10,979 nt of DNA. It comes from CAHJXF01 sp039936235 (GTDB lineage Bacteria; Pseudomonadota; Gammaproteobacteria; Burkholderiales; Burkholderiaceae_D). Positions 6,990 through 10,979 of the stretch are shown one piece after another. Location of the stretch: contig JBDTIS010000170.1 in the NCBI GenBank assembly GCA_039936235.1, positions 1-10,979 on the forward strand. The letters are read 5' to 3'. Position numbers and translations under genes: made by a program. Each line of letters opens with the position of its first letter. Positions within the stretch are counted from its first letter, which is position 1. The notes under the pieces were generated by a model. It had not been told where the DNA came from. It did not search any database and saw only the letters and a program-made list of their open reading frames with translations.

Positions 6990-8636
6990 ATGACGCTCGA
7001 CTACCAGAGCCTGACGTTCGGCTACCGGCGCTCGTCGGACCAGGGGCGCGACCTGCCTTCGCGTCATCCGGTCGTCGTGATCGGCGCCGGTCCGGTCGGA
7101 CTCACCACCGCGATCGACCTCGCCCGTCAAGGGATCAGGGTCGTCGTGCTCGACGACGACGACACGCTGTCGACCGGCTCGCGCGCGATCTGCTTCGCGA
7201 AGCGCACGCTCGAGATCTGGGACCGGCTCGGCTGCGGCGACCGCATGGTCGACAAGGGCGTCTCGTGGAACGTCGGCAAGGTCTACTTCCAGGACGAGCT
7301 GGTGTACAGCTTCGACCTGCTCGACGAACCAGGCCATCGCCGGCCCGCGTTCATCAATCTGCAGCAGTACTACGTCGAGGGTTTCCTCTACGAGATCGCG
7401 GCCGCCGAGCCGAACATCGAGCTGCGATGGAAGAATCGCGCGACCGGGCTCGTGCAGGACGATGTCTGCGCGACGCTGACGATCGACACGCCCGACGGTC
7501 CGTATGCGCTGGTGGCCGATTACGTCGTCGCCTGCGACGGGTCGCGGTCGCCGGTGCGGGCCATGCTCGGCCTGAAGAGCGACGGCCATACGTTCCGCGA
7601 CCGCTTCCTGATCGCCGACGTCAGGATGTCCCCGGAGGCATCCGCACGCTTCGCTGCCGAGCGCTGGTTCTGGTTCGATCCGTCTTTCCATCGGGGCCAG
7701 TCGGTGCTGCTGCACCAGCAGCCCGACAACGTGTGGCGGATCGACTTCCAGCTCGGCTGGGATGCCGATCCGGTCGTCGAACGCGAACCCGAGCGCGTTG
7801 CCGCGCGTGTAAGGGCGTTGCTCGGTGAAGACGCCGAATTCACGTTCGAGTGGGTGAGCGTCTACACCTTCGCGTGCCTGCGGATGGATCGCTTCCGCCA
7901 TGGTCGCGTGCTGTTCGCCGGCGACGCTGCGCACGGCGTTTCGCCGTTCGGCGCGCGCGGCGCGAACTCCGGCGTGCAGGACGCCGACAACCTCGCGTGG
8001 AAGCTGCGACTGGTGCTGCAGGGCAGGGCGCCCGATCGGCTGCTCGACAGCTACGACGACGAACGGGTCGCCGCGGCCGACGAGAACATCCTGAACTCGA
8101 CGCGATCGACCGACTTCATCACGCCGAAGAGCGACATCTCGCGCACTTTCCGCGATGCGGTGCTGCGGCTCGCCAGCGATCATCCGTTCGCGCGGAATCT
8201 GGTCAACAGCGGCCGGCTGTCGTTGCCTGCCACACTGGTGGATTCGTTGCTGAACACGCGGGATGTCGATGCCTTCGCCGGGGCGATGGTGCCCGGGGCG
8301 ACCTGCGTCGATGCGCCGGTCCGCGTCGACGGCCGCGACGGCTGGCTGCTCGACCAGTTGCGCGACGACTTCACACTGATGGTCTTCGTCGATCAGGAAG
8401 GCGGGATGTCCGACGCACCGGTCACGCATGACATTCCGCTGCGACTGCTGACGATCGGCCTGAACGCAGCCATCACGTCCGTCGTGGATCGCGAAGGGTT
8501 CGTCGCGGCGCGCTACGATGCCACTCCCGGTTCCGCCTACCTGGTGCGTCCCGACCAGCATGTCTGTGCCCGCTGGCGCCGCTGGACGCCGGACGACGTG
8601 CTCCGCGCGCTGGCGAGAGCGACCTGCAATGACTGA
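6990..8636 (+). CDS. FAD-dependent aromatic hydroxylase (class A flavoprotein monooxygenase), MhaA-like
   Basis: A 548-residue NAD(P)H-dependent flavin hydroxylase of the MhpA/phenol hydroxylase group. The Rossmann dinucleotide motif is GAGPVG (G32, G34, G37), with an acidic cluster after the second strand. The DG motif CDGSRSPVR is at about 182-190, and the second FAD motif, AGDAAH (G311-D312), is followed by PFGARGANSGVQDADNL. The C-terminal 120 residues form the thioredoxin-like domain of this group and contain LVRPDQHVCARWRRW. Its position before a DUF2783 gene and hmgA suggests that it makes homogentisate, most simply by hydroxylating 3-hydroxyphenylacetate as MhaA does in Pseudomonas putida U. 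4-Hydroxyphenylacetate 1-hydroxylation, or another phenolic substrate, remains possible. Its last 8 nt overlap the next gene. There is no obvious ribosome site, so it may be translated from the MBL-fold gene's message. Confidence 0.88.
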   Translation: MTLDYQSLTFGYRRSSDQGRDLPSRHPVVVIGAGPVGLTTAIDLARQGIRVVVLDDDDTLSTGSRAICFAKRTLEIWDRLGCGDRMVDKGVSWNVGKVYFQDELVYSFDLLDEPGHRRPAFINLQQYYVEGFLYEIAAAEPNIELRWKNRATGLVQDDVCATLTIDTPDGPYALVADYVVACDGSRSPVRAMLGLKSDGHTFRDRFLIADVRMSPEASARFAAERWFWFDPSFHRGQSVLLHQQPDNVWRIDFQLGWDADPVVEREPERVAARVRALLGEDAEFTFEWVSVYTFACLRMDRFRHGRVLFAGDAAHGVSPFGARGANSGVQDADNLAWKLRLVLQGRAPDRLLDSYDDERVAAADENILNSTRSTDFITPKSDISRTFRDAVLRLASDHPFARNLVNSGRLSLPATLVDSLLNTRDVDAFAGAMVPGATCVDAPVRVDGRDGWLLDQLRDDFTLMVFVDQEGGMSDAPVTHDIPLRLLTIGLNAAITSVVDREGFVAARYDATPGSAYLVRPDQHVCARWRRWTPDDVLRALARATCND

Positions 8637-8883
8637 GTGCAATCCAATGCCTACTGTCTCCATCGAACCCAGGATCGCCCGTCCCGACGACTTCTACGAA
8701 CGGCTGATCGACACGCATAGCGACCTCACGCGCGAAGAGAGCGAACTCGTCAATTGTAAGTTGATCCTGCTGCTGGCGAATCACATCGGCGATGCCGACG
8801 TGCTGCGCGACGCCATGCGACGCGCCCGCGATGGTGTCGGACCGCCGCCCGACGCCGGCACTTCAGGAAAGCTACGACCATGA
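8629..8883 (+). CDS. DUF2783 small protein, candidate hydroxylase coupling protein (MhaB-like)
   Basis: A small acidic/helical protein of 84 residues from the ATG at 8629, or 78 from the ATG at 8647. I recognise it as DUF2783-like from the segment DDFYERLIDTHSDLT followed by ES.L.N.KLILLLANHIGD. No signal peptide, cysteine motif or membrane segment is seen. The start at 8629 overlaps the hydroxylase stop by 8 nt (ATGACTGA), and the stop at 8881-8883 overlaps the hmgA ATG (ATGA). It is therefore locked into translation between the two enzymes. In P. putida U a protein of about 69 residues, MhaB, acts with the flavoprotein MhaA in 3-hydroxyphenylacetate hydroxylation; size and position match, but the identity is inference. 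The 8629 start is chosen for coupling. Neither start has a strong ribosome site. Confidence 0.8.
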   Translation: MTECNPMPTVSIEPRIARPDDFYERLIDTHSDLTREESELVNCKLILLLANHIGDADVLRDAMRRARDGVGPPPDAGTSGKLRP

Positions 8884-10187
8884 CCGCTACCGTCCTGCAC
8901 CCTTCGTCCGTCACTTCGGAACTGACTTATCAGTCGGGCTTCGGCAACGAGTTCGCCACCGAGGCCGTCGCCGAAACGCTGCCGGTCGGCCGCAACTCGC
9001 CGCAGCGCGTCGCGCACGGACTCTATGCCGAACAGTTGACGGGCACCGCGTTCACTGCGCCGCGCAGCCACAATCGGCGATCGTGGCTGTATCGCATCCG
9101 GCCTGCCGCGGTGCATCGTCCTTTCGTCGAGATCGACATGGGGCTGATCCGCAGCAGGTTCGACGAGGTAGCCACGCCGCCGGACCAGTTGCGCTGGGAC
9201 CCGCTGCCGATGCCGACCGCACCCACCGACTTCGTGCAGGGGCTGACGACGATCGCCGGGAACGACGGCTGCGGGATCCATCTGTACGCCGCCAACCGGT
9301 CGATGGAAGGCCGCTTCTTCTACGACGCCGACGGCGAACTGTTGATCGTTCCGCAGGAAGGGATGCTGCGTATCGCGACCGAGCTCGGCACGCTCGACGT
9401 CGAGCCGCAGGAGATCGTCGTGATCCCGCGCGGCTGCCGCGTTCGCGTCGAGTTGCCAGGCGACACGGCGCGCGGCTACGTCTGCGAGAACTATCGGGAG
9501 CTGCTGCGACTGCCCGACCTCGGCGTGATCGGTTCGAACGGCCTCGCGAATCCGCGCGACTTCCTTACGCCGCATGCGCGCTTCGAGGACATCGACGGCG
9601 ATTTCGAGCTCGTCGCCAAGTTCGGCGGCCGGCTGTGGTCCGCGTCGATCGATCATTCGCCGCTCGACGTCGTCGCGTGGCACGGCAACTACGCGCCGTA
9701 CAAGTACGACCTGCGGCGCTTCAACACGATCGGGTCGATCAGCTACGACCATCCGGACCCGTCGATCTTCCTCGTGCTGCAGTCGCCGAGTGCGACGCCC
9801 GGCGTCGACTCGCTCGACTTCGCGATCTTCCCGCCGCGCGTGCTGGCCGCGCAGGATACGTTCAGGCCTCCGTGGTTCCATCGCAACTTCGCCAGCGAGT
9901 TCATGGGGCTGATCCATGGCGCGTACGACGCGAAGGCCGAAGGCTTCGTGCCCGGCGGCGCGTCGCTGCACAACTGCATGTCCGGACATGGTCCCGACGC
10001 CGGCACGTTCGACAAGGCGTCGCAGTCGGACACGACCAGGCCCGACTACATCCGCGACACGATGGCCATCATGTTCGAGACGCCGGCCATCCTGCATCCC
10101 ACGCGGTTTGCGCTCGAGACGTCACAATTGCAGGCCGAGTACTTCGAGTGCTGGCAGGGGCTGAAGAACAATTTCAGGGTGTCTTGA
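8880..10187 (+). CDS. hmgA: Homogentisate 1,2-dioxygenase
   Basis: A cytoplasmic non-haem Fe(II) ring-cleavage enzyme (EC 1.13.11.5) that converts homogentisate to maleylacetoacetate, central to tyrosine, phenylalanine and phenylacetate-type catabolism. The 435-residue length is normal. The N-terminus has the family block YQSGFGNEFATEA and then LPVGRNSPQ. The iron ligands are H334 and E340 in WFHRNFASEF and H370 in LHNCMSGHGPD, one residue lower than human H335, E341 and H371. The catalytic base equivalent to human H292 is H291 in DHPDP. The ATG overlaps the stop of the DUF2783 gene, and AGGAAA at 8865-8870 is its ribosome site. All key residues are intact. Confidence 0.97.
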   Translation: MTATVLHPSSVTSELTYQSGFGNEFATEAVAETLPVGRNSPQRVAHGLYAEQLTGTAFTAPRSHNRRSWLYRIRPAAVHRPFVEIDMGLIRSRFDEVATPPDQLRWDPLPMPTAPTDFVQGLTTIAGNDGCGIHLYAANRSMEGRFFYDADGELLIVPQEGMLRIATELGTLDVEPQEIVVIPRGCRVRVELPGDTARGYVCENYRELLRLPDLGVIGSNGLANPRDFLTPHARFEDIDGDFELVAKFGGRLWSASIDHSPLDVVAWHGNYAPYKYDLRRFNTIGSISYDHPDPSIFLVLQSPSATPGVDSLDFAIFPPRVLAAQDTFRPPWFHRNFASEFMGLIHGAYDAKAEGFVPGGASLHNCMSGHGPDAGTFDKASQSDTTRPDYIRDTMAIMFETPAILHPTRFALETSQLQAEYFECWQGLKNNFRVS

Positions 10188-10213
10188 TGGAGTAGCCTCG
10201 CGGGCCGGCTGGC

Positions 10214-10315
10214 TGAGGTTCCTCACTGCGTTCGGAACGACAAGGGGTTTTTGCCGGAAGTGCATTGCGCTCGGAACGGGGAAACTCGTCATCCCGAACG
10301 CAGTGAGGGATCTCA
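10214..10315. repeat. REP-like palindromic repeat between hmgA and fahA
   Basis: Two 28-nt arms, at 10214-10241 and 10288-10315, are inverted copies matching at 24 of 28 positions. They share a 15-bp perfect core, CCTCACTGCGTTCGG (10221-10235, complement at 10294-10308). A third, degenerate copy of the core lies in direct orientation at about 10263-10278. The arms can pair into a long stem in RNA, with two of the four mismatches becoming G-U pairs. The element fills most of the 174-nt gap in an otherwise tightly packed cluster. From memory, sequences like CCGAACGCAGTGAGGGATCT are a common dispersed intergenic repeat in bacterial genomes. It is therefore probably a mobile REP/MITE-type insertion, possibly affecting termination or mRNA stability. 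Confidence 0.75.
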
Positions 10316-10361
10316 CGAGCGACGCACACCCCCAGACCCACATCCACAACGCCCGAATCCG

Positions 10362-10979
10362 ATGACGACGCTCAACGAAACCCACGACATTCATCTGCAG
10401 AGCTGGGTCGTGTCGGCCAACGGACCGGACTGCGACTTCCCGATCCAGAACCTGCCGTTCGGCGTTTTTCGTCATCGCGAGTCGGTCGAGCCGTTTCGCA
10501 TCGGCGTCGCGATCGGCGACGGCGTCGTCGACCTCGCGGCCGCCGCGAAGACGTCGACCGCACTGGCGGCAGTCATCGTCGCCGCGCTCGACGACCCGAA
10601 CGCGAACAGTCTCAACGACCTGATGGCGAAGGGCCCTGCGACGTGGTCCGCGTTGCGGCTCGCGCTGTCGCGTGCGCTGCGCAGCGGATCGCCGGAGGCC
10701 GCTGCGCTCGAGCCCTGCATCGTCGCGCAGGCCGACGCCGAGCACGCAGTGCCGGCGCGCATCGGCGACTACACCGACTTCTACGCGTCGGTCTATCACG
10801 CGACCAACATCGGCAAGCTGTTCCGGCCCGATGCGCCGCTGATGCCGAACTACAAGTGGGTGCCGATCGGGTATCACGGTCGCTCGTCGACGATCGGCGT
10901 CAGCGGCGAAAGCTTCCATCGGCCGGTCGGGCAGACGATGCTGCCGGGCGCAGACAAACCGAGTTTCGGTCCGAGCAAG
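10362..10979 (+). CDS. fahA: Fumarylacetoacetase, N-terminal part (runs off the window)
   Basis: The first 206 residues of fumarylacetoacetate hydrolase (EC 3.7.1.2), which splits fumarylacetoacetate into fumarate and acetoacetate, the last step after homogentisate cleavage. The N-terminal SH3-like domain (about 1-125) includes DFPIQNLPFGVF. The catalytic domain begins at IGDYTDFYAS, with D139 as the Ca/Mg ligand and H146 as the catalytic histidine, seven residues apart as in mouse D126/H133. HATNIGKLFRPD and GYHGRSS follow, as expected. The full enzyme is about 420-435 residues, so roughly half is missing because of the window edge and not through damage. The start at 10362 has a poor ribosome site but fits the family N-terminus. 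It sits 174 nt after hmgA, behind the palindromic repeat. Confidence 0.95.
   Translation, partial: MTTLNETHDIHLQSWVVSANGPDCDFPIQNLPFGVFRHRESVEPFRIGVAIGDGVVDLAAAAKTSTALAAVIVAALDDPNANSLNDLMAKGPATWSALRLALSRALRSGSPEAAALEPCIVAQADAEHAVPARIGDYTDFYASVYHATNIGKLFRPDAPLMPNYKWVPIGYHGRSSTIGVSGESFHRPVGQTMLPGADKPSFGPSK

Noticed and set aside
6822..8663. 613-codon open frame on the minus strand opposite the flavin hydroxylase
   Set aside because: The sense strand has complete FAD-binding motifs over the whole length; the antisense product shows no domain and is a high-GC shadow.
8781..10097. 438-codon open frame on the minus strand opposite hmgA
   Set aside because: hmgA is intact with all its iron ligands; the antisense frame has no motif and no ribosome site that I can see.
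10122..10919. 265-codon open frame on the minus strand across the hmgA-fahA gap
   Set aside because: It runs antisense to fahA and through the palindromic repeat; the apparent peptide there is only the translated repeat.
1..10979. CRISPR arrays, tRNA or rRNA genes, insertion sequences, phage or defence genes
   Set aside because: I saw no regularly spaced long repeats, no tRNA-like cloverleaf and no transposase or integrase motif. The repeats present are short and are described separately.

Overview
The window comes from a high-GC bacterium, most likely a betaproteobacterium of the Burkholderiales type. The grounds are the strong G/C preference at third codon positions, the gene content, and the arrangement flavin monooxygenase – DUF2783 – hmgA – fahA. 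This is inference from gene families; no taxonomic marker is present. All eleven genes called read on the + strand. The long ORFs on the minus strand are high-GC shadows.

Layout. (1) 212-1862: a periplasmic sulfite:cytochrome c oxidoreductase pair, with a Tat-exported molybdenum subunit (sorA) followed 10 nt later by its monohaem cytochrome c (sorB). (2) 1934-2761: a membrane-anchored TlpA-like thioredoxin whose N-terminal membrane part looks like a degenerate half of Lgt. (3) 2872-5478: a purine salvage/catabolism pair, AMP nucleosidase (amn) and an adenine-type deaminase, which together would convert AMP to ribose 5-phosphate, hypoxanthine and ammonia. A 13-bp tandem repeat ending in a short palindrome lies just upstream. 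(4) 5479-5989: a sparse stretch holding one possible 69-residue protein with a TTG start. (5) 5990-10979: an aromatic catabolism cluster of a metallo-beta-lactamase-fold protein with an altered metal site, a FAD aromatic hydroxylase, a small DUF2783 protein, homogentisate 1,2-dioxygenase (hmgA), a palindromic repeat, and the 5' part of fumarylacetoacetase (fahA), which runs off the window.

Working together. The hydroxylase, DUF2783 protein and hmgA overlap by 8 and 4 nt, so they are probably translationally coupled. The arrangement fits a funnel into homogentisate (perhaps from 3-hydroxyphenylacetate, as in the MhaAB system), then ring cleavage to maleylacetoacetate and final hydrolysis by FahA to fumarate and acetoacetate. 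The maleylacetoacetate isomerase is not in the window and may lie downstream.

Most of the window is recognisable metabolism. I do not see a clear new defence or mobile system. The points most worth a second look are the MBL-fold protein lacking three metal-site-2 ligands, the Lgt-like/thioredoxin fusion, the repeat between hmgA and fahA, and the repeat array upstream of amn.
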